This document shows, one piece after another, positions 35,608-42,567 of a stretch of DNA of 64,000 nucleotides; position 1 is the stretch's first letter; each line of letters opens with the position of its first letter. This stretch comes from Palsa-465 sp963800475. Lineage in GTDB: Bacteria > Actinomycetota > Thermoleophilia > Solirubrobacterales > Solirubrobacteraceae. The position numbers and the translations under genes are program-made. Below the pieces are notes generated by a model. The model made no database searches. It saw only the letters and a list, made by a program, of their open reading frames with translations, and had not been told where the DNA came from. The DNA is taken from the NCBI GenBank assembly GCA_963800475.1, contig CAWDAZ010000004.1:62001-126000 (forward strand), read 5' to 3'.

Positions 35608-36020
35608 TGCTGTCTCCGAAGCGCGTCAAGTTCCGCAAGCAGCACCGCGGGCGCCGGGCCGGACTCTCCCGCGGTCAGGTGAAGGTCCAGTTCGGCGAGT
35701 ACGGCCTCAAGTCGCTCGACGCCGGCTGGCTCACCAACCGCCAGATCGAGGCCGCCCGTATCGCAATGACCCGCAAGATCAAGCGCGGCGGCAAGGTGTG
35801 GATCAACGTGTATCCGGACAAGCCGTTCACGCAGAAGCCGGCCGAGACGCGGATGGGCTCCGGCAAGGGCTCGCCCGAGGGCTGGGTCGCGGTCGTCAAG
35901 CCCGGGCGCGTGATGTTCGAGCTGGCCGGTGTGCCCGAGCCGCTCGCCCGCGAGGCGATGCGCCTCGCCGGTCACAAGCTGCCGGTGCGGACGAAGTTCG
36001 TCGCGCGGGAGGAAGGCTGA
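35607..36020 (+). CDS. rplP: 50S ribosomal protein L16
   Basis: 137 residues. MLSPKRVKFRKQHRGRRAGL, LTNRQIEAARIAMTRKIKRG, and the loop MGSGKGSPEGWVAVVKPGRV place it as uL16 near the A-site tRNA elbow. Its ATG overlaps the rpsC TGA; rpmC starts 1 bp after its stop. Confidence 0.98.
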
Positions 36021-36021
36021 C

Positions 36022-36222
36022 GTGGACACCGCCGAGCTGCGCGACATGAACGAGACCGAGCTGCTGGAGCACATCAAGACTTCCCGCCGCGACCTGTTCG
36101 GGCTCCGGTTCCAGCACGCCACCGGCGAGCTCGACAACACCGCGGGCCTCAAGAAGGCCAAGCGCGAAATCGCACGGGCACTGACGATTGCCCACGAACG
36201 AGGAATCCAGATTCATGGCTGA
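36022..36222 (+). CDS. rpmC: 50S ribosomal protein L29
   Basis: 66 residues from GTG 36022. The helical hairpin LRDMNETELLEHIKTSRRDL, FGLRFQHATGEL and KAKREIARALTIAHERG is typical of uL29 at the tunnel exit. The upstream part of the open frame lies in rplP and is excluded. Its 3' end overlaps rpsQ by 8 bp. Confidence 0.96.
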   Translation: MDTAELRDMNETELLEHIKTSRRDLFGLRFQHATGELDNTAGLKKAKREIARALTIAHERGIQIHG

Positions 36223-37027
36223 GGACGAGAAGACTCCGGAAGAAGAGACGACGCCTGCTCCGGAAGCAGAGGCAACACCGGACGCAGGTGCTGCCGACGC
36301 TAAGGACGAGGCCGTGGCTGCCGACGACGCGACTGCGTCCGGCGCCGACGCTGCTTCCGAAGATGCTTCAAGCGAGCCTGAGGCTGCTGCCGAGCCTGAG
36401 CCTGAAGCCGCTGCCGAGCCCGCAGACTCGGCGGACGCTCCCGACTCGGAGGCAGTCGCGCCGCCGGAGCCAGACGCTTCATCAACCGAACCAGAAGCAC
36501 CTGCCGGCGAGCCGGGGGCTTCCGCCGAGGCCGCTGAGCCTGCCGAGCCCGCCGAGGTCCTCACCCCCAAGCAGCGTCGTCAGCGCGCACGCGCCGCGAA
36601 GGCCGCGCAGCAGCCGACCCGGCCGCAGCAGTCGGCCGAGGAGCGGCAGGCCGAGCGGGATGCCGAGCGCAAGCAGAAGGCCCAGCTGCGCGGTGCGCGC
36701 CGGAAGCGCGAGCGCGAGAAGGCGCGGTCGGCGAAGGGCGCGACGCCCGAGCCGCTGTCGCCCCGCCGCGAGTTGCATCCGGGTCAGCAGAAGACCCGGC
36801 AGGGGATCGTCGTGTCGGACAAGGCCAGCAAGACGATCGTCGTGCGGATCGACGTCACCCGGCGCCATCCGTTCTACGAGAAGGTCGTCCGTACCTCGTC
36901 GACCCTGCACGCGCACGACGAGTCCGGGGACGCCCACATCGGCGACACCGTCGTGATCCGCGAGTCGCGGCCGCTGTCGCGCACCAAGCGCTGGCGGCTG
37001 GTCGAGGTCCTGGAGCGTGCGAAGTGA
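36215..37027 (+). CDS. rpsQ: 30S ribosomal protein S17 with a very long N-terminal extension
   Basis: 270 residues, about three times the usual 80-90. The S17 OB-fold is residues ~190-270: GIVVSDKASKTIVVRIDVTR, HPFYEKVVRTSSTLHAHDES and GDTVVIRESRPLSRTKRWRL. Residues 1-115 are Ala/Glu/Pro/Asp-rich and strongly acidic; residues 116-185 are a basic, probably helical segment (RRQRARAAKA, ERQAERDAERKQKAQLRGAR). The ATG at 36215 overlaps rpmC by 8 bp as elsewhere in this operon, which supports the long form. Codons in the acidic part use more A/T third bases than the core. Confidence 0.94.
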   Translation: MAEDEKTPEEETTPAPEAEATPDAGAADAKDEAVAADDATASGADAASEDASSEPEAAAEPEPEAAAEPADSADAPDSEAVAPPEPDASSTEPEAPAGEPGASAEAAEPAEPAEVLTPKQRRQRARAAKAAQQPTRPQQSAEERQAERDAERKQKAQLRGARRKREREKARSAKGATPEPLSPRRELHPGQQKTRQGIVVSDKASKTIVVRIDVTRRHPFYEKVVRTSSTLHAHDESGDAHIGDTVVIRESRPLSRTKRWRLVEVLERAK

Positions 37028-37392
37028 TCCAGAACGAGACGCGACTGCGGGTCGCCGACAACACCGGCGCCCGGGAGATCCTCGTGATCCGCGTCAAGGG
37101 CGGGCATCGCCGCCGGTACGCCGGAGTCGGCGATGTGATCACCGCGACCGTCAAGCAGGCCAGCCCGCAGGGGTCGGTCCGCAAGGGCGAGGTGGTGACC
37201 GCCGTCGTGGTCCGCACGCGGAAGTCATACGGGCGCGAGGACGGCACCTACATCGCCTTCGACGAGAACGCGGCAGTGCTGATCGACGCCCAGAACAACC
37301 CGCGCGGCACCCGCATCTTCGGGCCGGTCGCGCGGGAGCTGCGCGAGCGCAACTTCATGAAGATCGTGTCGCTGGCCCCGGAGGTGCTGTGA
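37024..37392 (+). CDS. rplN: 50S ribosomal protein L14
   Basis: 122 residues from GTG 37024 (GTGA overlap with rpsQ). MIQNETRLRVADNTGAREIL, TVKQASPQGSVRKGEVVTAV and the FGPVARELRERNFMKIVSLA C-terminus identify uL14, which forms part of the intersubunit bridge. Overlaps rplX by one base. Confidence 0.98.
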   Translation: MIQNETRLRVADNTGAREILVIRVKGGHRRRYAGVGDVITATVKQASPQGSVRKGEVVTAVVVRTRKSYGREDGTYIAFDENAAVLIDAQNNPRGTRIFGPVARELRERNFMKIVSLAPEVL

Positions 37393-37727
37393 TGGCCGGC
37401 CCCCGGATCAAGGCCGGCGACGAGGTGATCGTGATCGGCGGCAAGGACCGCGGCAAGAAGGGCAAGGTGCTGCGCGTCGAGCCCGCCAAGGATCGCGTCT
37501 ACGTGGAGGGCCTCAACATCATCAAGCGGCATCAGAAGCCCCAGCAGGTGGCGGGTACGCAGCGCGCCGAGCAGGTCGGCGGCGTGATCGAGAAAGAGGG
37601 CCCGATCCACGCCTCGAACGTGATGGTCGCCGACCCCAAGGACGGTAAGCCCACGCGGCTCGGGATCGAGATCGAGGACGGCAAGCGCTATCGCATCGCG
37701 AAGCGGAGCGGGATGAGGCTCGACTGA
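37392..37727 (+). CDS. rplX: 50S ribosomal protein L24
   Basis: 111 residues from ATG 37392. The KOW motif lies in IKAGDEVIVIGGKDRGKKGK, followed by VYVEGLNIIKRHQKP and EGPIHASNVMVADPKDGKPT. uL24 starts 50S assembly. The longer open frame upstream lies within rplN and is not used. rplE begins 2 bp later. Confidence 0.97.
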   Translation: MAGPRIKAGDEVIVIGGKDRGKKGKVLRVEPAKDRVYVEGLNIIKRHQKPQQVAGTQRAEQVGGVIEKEGPIHASNVMVADPKDGKPTRLGIEIEDGKRYRIAKRSGMRLD

Positions 37728-37729
37728 CG

Positions 37730-38314
37730 ATGGCTTCTCCACGGCTCAAGCAGCGCTACCTCGACGAGATCCGCCCCGCGCTGATGCAGCGGTTCGGCTA
37801 CTCGACGCCGATGGCGGCACCGCGGGTCACCAAGGTGACGGTCAACATGGGCGTCGGCGACGCCAAGCAGGATTCGAAGCTGCTCGAGTCCGCGACCGAG
37901 CAGCTCGCGACGATCACCGGCCAGCGGCCGAGCATCAGGCGCGCGCGGAAATCGATCGCCCAGTTCAAGGTTCGCGAGGGGATGCCGGTCGGCGTCGCCG
38001 TGACGCTGCGCGGCGAGCGCTCGTACGAGTTCCTCGATCGGCTGATGTCGATCGCGATTCCGCGGATCCGCGACTTCCGCGGTCTGAGTCCGCGCTCGTT
38101 CGACGGCCGCGGCAACTACTCGCTTGGCGTCCGCGAGCAGATCATCTTTCCCGAGGTCGACTACGACGAGATCGATCAGGTGCGCGGCCTCGACATCACG
38201 ATCACCACGACCGCCGCCAGCGACGAGGAGTCGTTCGCGCTGCTGGAGGCGCTCGGGATGCCGTTTTCACGAGAGGGCCGTCCGCAGGCCGCGGCGGCTG
38301 CGAGCGCGAGGTAA
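37730..38314 (+). CDS. rplE: 50S ribosomal protein L5
   Basis: 194 residues. VTKVTVNMGVGDAKQDSKLL, TGQRPSIRRARKSIAQFKVR, IRDFRGLSPRSFDGRGNYSL and EQIIFPEVDYDEIDQVRGLD are diagnostic of uL5, which carries 5S rRNA. A short Ala-rich tail (PQAAAAASAR) extends beyond the usual end. Followed after 8 bp by the zinc-type S14 gene. Confidence 0.98.
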   Translation: MASPRLKQRYLDEIRPALMQRFGYSTPMAAPRVTKVTVNMGVGDAKQDSKLLESATEQLATITGQRPSIRRARKSIAQFKVREGMPVGVAVTLRGERSYEFLDRLMSIAIPRIRDFRGLSPRSFDGRGNYSLGVREQIIFPEVDYDEIDQVRGLDITITTTAASDEESFALLEALGMPFSREGRPQAAAAASAR

Positions 38315-38322
38315 AGGACTTC

Positions 38323-38508
38323 ATGGCCAAGGTTTCACAAGTCGTCCGCCAGCAGCGGACCCCCAAGTACAAGACCCGTGCCTACACGCGCTGCCGACGG
38401 TGCGGCCGGGCGCGCTCGGTGTACCGCAAGTTCGGCGTCTGCCGGATCTGCCTGCGTGAGCTTGCCCACAACGGGTACGTGCCCGGGATGACCAAGTCAT
38501 CATGGTGA
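38323..38508 (+). CDS. rpsZ: 30S ribosomal protein S14, zinc-binding (type Z)
   Basis: 61 residues, the length of the short zinc form. Two CxxC pairs (Cys24/Cys27 and Cys40/Cys43) form the zinc knuckle, and the C-terminus reads AHNGYVPGMTKSSW. Together with the Cys-type L36 and S4 in this window, the cell's main ribosome uses the zinc-containing versions of these proteins. Confidence 0.97.
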   Translation: MAKVSQVVRQQRTPKYKTRAYTRCRRCGRARSVYRKFGVCRICLRELAHNGYVPGMTKSSW

Positions 38509-38533
38509 CTAAGAGCGAGTGGAGCGAGCTCCC

Positions 38534-38941
38534 ATGTCGATGACCGATCCGATCGCTGACTTCCTGACGCGTGTGCGCAACGCGCTGAAGGCCCAGTCGC
38601 ACGACGTCAAGATCCCCGCCTCCGGGATCAAGCGCGAACTCGCGCGGATCCTCAAGGAGCAGGGCTACGTCGAGGACTTCTCGGTGGGTCCCGCTCCGGA
38701 GGGCCGCCCAGGCGACGTGATCACCGTGACCCTCAAGTACACGGCCGATCGCAAGCCGGTGATCACCGGGCTCGAGCGCGTCTCGCGACCGGGTCGGCGC
38801 ACATACGTCGATCACGCCCACATCCCCCGGATCCAGGGTGGGATGGGCACCGCGATCATCTCGACCTCGAAGGGCGTGATGACCGGCCACGACGCTCGCA
38901 TCGAGGGTGTCGGCGGCGAGGTCGTGGCGAGGGTCTGGTAA
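38534..38941 (+). CDS. rpsH: 30S ribosomal protein S8
   Basis: 135 residues from ATG 38534, chosen because a GGAG site lies 9 bp upstream; the in-frame GTG at 38519 would add five unsupported residues. MTDPIADFLTRVRNALKAQS, RRTYVDHAHIPRIQGGMGTA and IISTSKGVMTGHDARIEGVG identify uS8. In E. coli S8 represses the spc operon by binding near rplE; not testable here. Confidence 0.97.
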   Translation: MSMTDPIADFLTRVRNALKAQSHDVKIPASGIKRELARILKEQGYVEDFSVGPAPEGRPGDVITVTLKYTADRKPVITGLERVSRPGRRTYVDHAHIPRIQGGMGTAIISTSKGVMTGHDARIEGVGGEVVARVW

Positions 38942-38953
38942 CAACGAATTCGT

Positions 38954-39487
38954 ATGTCCCGTATCGGAAGACAGCCAATCCCGGTTCCCTCCGGCGTGAC
39001 CGTCTCGATCGAGCCCGAGCGCGTGACCGTCAACGGCCCGCGCGGTGAGCTCTCGGAGCGGATCCCGCGCGACATCCAGGTCGAGCAGGTCGACGGCGAG
39101 CTGCTCGTCAAGCGTCCGACCGACCGCGGCGAGCATCGCGCCCTGCACGGCCTGACCCGCTCGCTGATCGCGAACATGGTCGAGGGTGTGACCTCCGGCT
39201 TCGAGAAGCGCCTCGAGATCCAGGGCGTCGGCTACCGCGCCCAGCTGCGCGGCCGCGACCTCGAGCTCGCGCTCGGGTATTCGCACCCCGTCTCGATCAA
39301 GGCCCCCGACGGGATCGAGTTCGAGGTTCCCCAGCCGACCCGGATCGTGGTCCGCGGCGCGTCCAAGCAGCAGGTCGGCGAGGCCGCGGCGATCATCCGC
39401 AAGCAGCGCAAGCCGGAGCCTTACAAGGGCAAGGGCATCCGCTACGAGGGCGAGTACGTCGCCCGGAAGGTAGGTAAGCGGGCATGA
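38954..39487 (+). CDS. rplF: 50S ribosomal protein L6
   Basis: 177 residues. MSRIGRQPIPVPSGVTVSIE, VTVNGPRGELSERIPRDIQV, FEKRLEIQGVGYRAQLRG and the C-terminal KPEPYKGKGIRYEGEYVARK identify uL6 near the sarcin-ricin loop. It overlaps rplR by four bases. Confidence 0.98.
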   Translation: MSRIGRQPIPVPSGVTVSIEPERVTVNGPRGELSERIPRDIQVEQVDGELLVKRPTDRGEHRALHGLTRSLIANMVEGVTSGFEKRLEIQGVGYRAQLRGRDLELALGYSHPVSIKAPDGIEFEVPQPTRIVVRGASKQQVGEAAAIIRKQRKPEPYKGKGIRYEGEYVARKVGKRA

Positions 39488-39837
39488 CCGTGCTCACCAA
39501 GCCCACCCGTCGTCTCAAGCGCCGCCGCCGGGTGCGCGCCAAGATCCGCGGCTCCGCGGAGCGCCCGCGGATCTCGGTGTTCCGTTCGAATCGAGGCGTG
39601 TTCGCTCAGCTGATCGACGACGACTCGGGGCGTACGATCGCGTCGGTGAACTGGATCGAGCCCGAGCTCCGCGGACTCGGACGGATGGACCAGGCCCGCA
39701 AGGCCGGGTCGTTGCTCGCCGAGCGCGCGAAGGCGGCCGGTGTGCAGAGCGCCGTGTTCGATCGCGGCGGCTACCAATACCACGGTCGCGTGCAGGCGCT
39801 CGCCGAGGGCGCCCGCGACGGCGGACTGACCTTCTAG
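39484..39837 (+). CDS. rplR: 50S ribosomal protein L18
   Basis: 117 residues from ATG 39484 (ATGA overlap). RPRISVFRSNRGVFAQLIDD and FDRGGYQYHGRVQALAEGAR identify uL18, the second 5S rRNA-binding protein. A 22-bp gap with a possible -10 element separates it from rpsE. Confidence 0.97.
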   Translation: MTVLTKPTRRLKRRRRVRAKIRGSAERPRISVFRSNRGVFAQLIDDDSGRTIASVNWIEPELRGLGRMDQARKAGSLLAERAKAAGVQSAVFDRGGYQYHGRVQALAEGARDGGLTF

Positions 39838-39843
39838 ACCGGC

Positions 39844-39849
39844 TACTCT
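39844..39849 (+). promoter_or_regulatory. Possible internal -10 element before rpsE
   Basis: TACTCT in GCTACTCT ends 10 bp before the rpsE ATG, in one of the few true gaps of the spc cluster. It fits the GCTACnnT/leaderless pattern seen at rpsL and adk and could provide an internal promoter for rpsE-rpmD-rplO-secY. Confidence 0.3.
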
Positions 39850-39859
39850 GGATCAGCTG

Positions 39860-40507
39860 ATGGCCACACGTGATCGCACCATTTCCGCCTCCGGGCTCGA
39901 GCTCCAGGAGCGCGTCGTCGAGATCAACCGCGTCGCCAAGGTCGTCAAAGGTGGCCGGCGATTCTCGTTCACGGCGCTCGTCGTCGTCGGCGACGAGAGA
40001 GAGGTCGTCGGGGTCGGGTACGGGAAGGCAAACGAAGTCCCGGTCGCGATCCAGAAGGGCGTCGAGCGGGCGAAGAAGAACTTGTATCGCGTGCCCAAGC
40101 ACGGCGCGACGATCACCCACCAGACGCTGGGCGTGTTCGGGGCAGGCCGCGTGCTGCTGAAGCCGGCCTCGCCCGGTACCGGCGTGATCGCCGGCGGCGG
40201 CGTGCGGGCGGTGCTGGAGCTCGCGGGGATCCACGACATCCTCTCCAAGTCGCTGGGATCGCAGAACCCGATCAATCTCGTCAAGGCCACGATGGCGGGT
40301 TTGGAGTCCCTGCGTACGCCTGATGAGGTCGCCGATCTTCGAGGGCTTTCGATCAACCAGGTGCTTGGGCTTACCACTGAGGACGCATCCGCTGCCCCCG
40401 CTAACGGCAATGGGGACGGGACGGAAGCTTCGACGACGCGAGGGGCCGCGGATGCGCCCTCAGCGGACGCAGAAGAAGCACCGGCGACCGAGGAGCAGCC
40501 CTCGTGA
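39860..40507 (+). CDS. rpsE: 30S ribosomal protein S5 with acidic C-terminal tail
   Basis: 215 residues versus about 165-200. LQERVVEINRVAKVVKGGRR, VGVGYGKANEVPVAIQKGVE and GVIAGGGVRAVLELAGIHDI define uS5. The last ~45 residues (from TTEDASAAPANGNG to ATEEQPS) are Ala/Glu/Thr-rich and acidic, another low-complexity extension in this cluster. S5 lies next to S3 at the mRNA entry site. Overlaps rpmD by four bases. Confidence 0.97.
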   Translation: MATRDRTISASGLELQERVVEINRVAKVVKGGRRFSFTALVVVGDEREVVGVGYGKANEVPVAIQKGVERAKKNLYRVPKHGATITHQTLGVFGAGRVLLKPASPGTGVIAGGGVRAVLELAGIHDILSKSLGSQNPINLVKATMAGLESLRTPDEVADLRGLSINQVLGLTTEDASAAPANGNGDGTEASTTRGAADAPSADAEEAPATEEQPS

Positions 40508-40686
40508 GCGCGATCAAGGTCAAGCAGGTGCGTTCGACCAACGGCTCCGACAAGCGCCAGCAGGCCACGATGCGCTCGCTCGGGCTGCGCCGGATCGGGC
40601 AGCAAGTCGAGGTTCCCGACTCGCCTCAGGCGAAGGGCATGATCGCGAAGGTGCGCCACCTCGTGGAGGTCTCCGAGGATGGCTGA
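40504..40686 (+). CDS. rpmD: 50S ribosomal protein L30
   Basis: 60 residues from GTG 40504 (GTGA overlap with rpsE). KVKQVRSTNGSDKRQQATMR, LGLRRIGQQVEVPDSPQAKG and MIAKVRHLVEV match uL30. Its 3' end overlaps rplO by 8 bp. Confidence 0.96.
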   Translation: MSAIKVKQVRSTNGSDKRQQATMRSLGLRRIGQQVEVPDSPQAKGMIAKVRHLVEVSEDG

Positions 40687-41188
40687 CGAGCGGATCGGGC
40701 TGCACAACCTGAAGCCGGCCCCCGGGTCGCGCCGGCCGCGCAAGCGCGTCGGCCGCGGCGAGGGCTCCGGCACCGGCAAGACCGCCGGCCGCGGTCAGAA
40801 GGGCTGGGGATCGCGCTCGGGCGCCAAGAAGCGCGTCCGGTTCGAGGGCGGCCAGAACCCGATTCACATGCGGATGCGCAAGCTGCGCGGGCCGCACATG
40901 AAGAAGTCGATGCCGTTCGAGCAGTTCCGCACCCACACGCAGGCTGTGAACCTGCTCGACCTCGAGGCCCGGTTCGAGTCGGGAGCCGAGGTGACGCTCG
41001 AGGCGATGACTGCCAAGGGCCTCGCGGGTCGCAAGGGAATCCCGGTCAAGGTGCTGGCCAAGGGCGAGATCTCGAAGCCGCTGACCGTCCACGCGCATGG
41101 GTTCAGCAAGACCGCGCGCGAAAAGATCGAAGGCGCCGGCGGCACCTGCCAGGTCGTTGAGACGGCGAGGCCGGCCGCGGAGGGCTGA
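40679..41188 (+). CDS. rplO: 50S ribosomal protein L15
   Basis: 169 residues, slightly long. HNLKPAPGSRRPRKRVGRGE, then GSGTGKTAGRGQKGWGSRSG and FEGGQNPIHMRMRKLRG identify uL15. It ends three bases before the secY GTG, the standard order rpmD-rplO-secY. Confidence 0.97.
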   Translation: MADERIGLHNLKPAPGSRRPRKRVGRGEGSGTGKTAGRGQKGWGSRSGAKKRVRFEGGQNPIHMRMRKLRGPHMKKSMPFEQFRTHTQAVNLLDLEARFESGAEVTLEAMTAKGLAGRKGIPVKVLAKGEISKPLTVHAHGFSKTAREKIEGAGGTCQVVETARPAAEG

Positions 41189-41191
41189 TCG

Positions 41192-42475
41192 GTGATCTCC
41201 ACGATCCTCGGTGCATTCAGGGTCGGAGAGATCCGCAACAAGGTCCTGTTCACGGCGCTGATCCTGGCGCTGTACCGGCTCGGCGCCTACATCCCGGCGC
41301 CCGGGATCAACGCGCAGGCCGTCAACGCGATCCAGAAGAACTTCGGCGGCAGCAGCATCCTCGGGCTGCTGAACCTGTTCTCGGGCGGCGGGCTCGGGCG
41401 AATCGCGATCTTCGCGCTCGGGATCATGCCCTACATCACCGCCTCGATCATCCTGCAGCTGCTGACCGTGGTGGTGCCCTCACTGGAGAAGCTCTCGAAG
41501 GAGGGCGAGGTCGGGCAGGCGCGGATCACCCAGTACACGCGCTACCTGACGGTCGGGCTCGCGTTCGCGCAGTCGATTGGCTACGTGTTCCTGTTCAGGT
41601 CGTTCGAGAAGCAGGCCGGCGTCAACCTGATCAGCAACTTCAACCTCGCCAAGGTATTCCTGATCGTGATCTCGCTGACCGCGGGGACGGTCCTGCTGAT
41701 GTGGATGGGTGAGCTGATCACCCAGCGCGGGATCGGCAACGGGATCTCGCTGCTGATCTTCGCGAGCATCGTCGCGCGGATTCCGCACGGCCTGCAGTCG
41801 TGGTGGACCAACCCCGACCAGGTCTTCAAGGTCGTGATGCCGTTCATCGTGATCGGCGTGGTGGCCGCGATCGTGTTCGTCCAGGAGGGCCAGCGCCGGA
41901 TTCCGATCCAGTACGCAAAACGCGTGATCGGCAGACGGATGACGCAGGGCGGCCAGACCTACCTGCCGCTGCGGGTCAACATGGCCGGCGTGATCCCGGT
42001 GATCTTCGCCGCCTCGATCATGGCGATCCCGCCGACGATCGGCCAGCTGATCGGCCAGAACAACATCCACAGCTTCGCCTTCAAGGTGTCGACCTTCTTC
42101 AATCCCCAGGGCTGGCACTACGTGGTCGGCGAGGCCATCTTCATCATCCTGTTCACGTACTTCTACACGGCGGTGACATTCAACCCCGTCGACCAGGCCG
42201 AGAACCTCAGGAAGTACGGCGGCTTCATCCCGGGGGTGAGGCCTGGAAGACCGACGGCCGAATTCCTGGATCGGATCCTGGCGAGGCTGACCTTCCCGGG
42301 AGCGTTGTTCCTGGCCGCGATCGCCGCGCTGCCGACGATCCTGATCACCCAGACGAATGCGAACTTCTTCTTCGGCGGTACCTCGATCCTGATCGTGATC
42401 GGCGTCGCGCTCGACACGATGAAGCAGCTCGAGGCGCAGCTGATGATGCGCAACTACGAGGGCTTCCTGAAATAG
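41192..42475 (+). CDS. secY: Protein translocase subunit SecY
   Basis: 427 residues with ten membrane segments. Helix 1 onset IRNKVLFTALILALYRLGAY, the plug region FSGGGLGRIAIFALGIMPYI, QRGIGNGISLLIF and the cytosolic loops QRRIPIQYAKRVIG and NPVDQAENLRKYGGFIPGVR are diagnostic. Forms the SecYEG channel. GTG start 3 bp after rplO. Usually adk follows at once; here about 7.8 kb of accessory genes intervenes. Confidence 0.98.
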   Translation: MISTILGAFRVGEIRNKVLFTALILALYRLGAYIPAPGINAQAVNAIQKNFGGSSILGLLNLFSGGGLGRIAIFALGIMPYITASIILQLLTVVVPSLEKLSKEGEVGQARITQYTRYLTVGLAFAQSIGYVFLFRSFEKQAGVNLISNFNLAKVFLIVISLTAGTVLLMWMGELITQRGIGNGISLLIFASIVARIPHGLQSWWTNPDQVFKVVMPFIVIGVVAAIVFVQEGQRRIPIQYAKRVIGRRMTQGGQTYLPLRVNMAGVIPVIFAASIMAIPPTIGQLIGQNNIHSFAFKVSTFFNPQGWHYVVGEAIFIILFTYFYTAVTFNPVDQAENLRKYGGFIPGVRPGRPTAEFLDRILARLTFPGALFLAAIAALPTILITQTNANFFFGGTSILIVIGVALDTMKQLEAQLMMRNYEGFLK

Positions 42476-42531
42476 CGCTCCGCGCGCGGGGGAAGGGGTG
42501 CCTTGAGCGGCGGCCGCTGCTCGTCGGGTAC

Positions 42532-42537
42532 TACGAT
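42532..42537 (+). promoter_or_regulatory. Putative -10 element for the secreted-protein gene
   Basis: TACGAT in CTACGATTGG lies 30 bp upstream of the TTG start at 42568, and an AAGGAGG ribosome site (42553-42559) lies between them. This indicates that the island gene has its own promoter after secY. Confidence 0.35.
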
Positions 42538-42567
42538 TGGTGCGCGACTCAGAAGGAGGCAGGGAAC

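Noticed and set aside
41800..42567. N-terminal extension of the secreted-protein frame into secY.
   Set aside because: A TTG at 42568 with an AAGGAGG site starts a clean signal peptide; the upstream part is a secY shadow.
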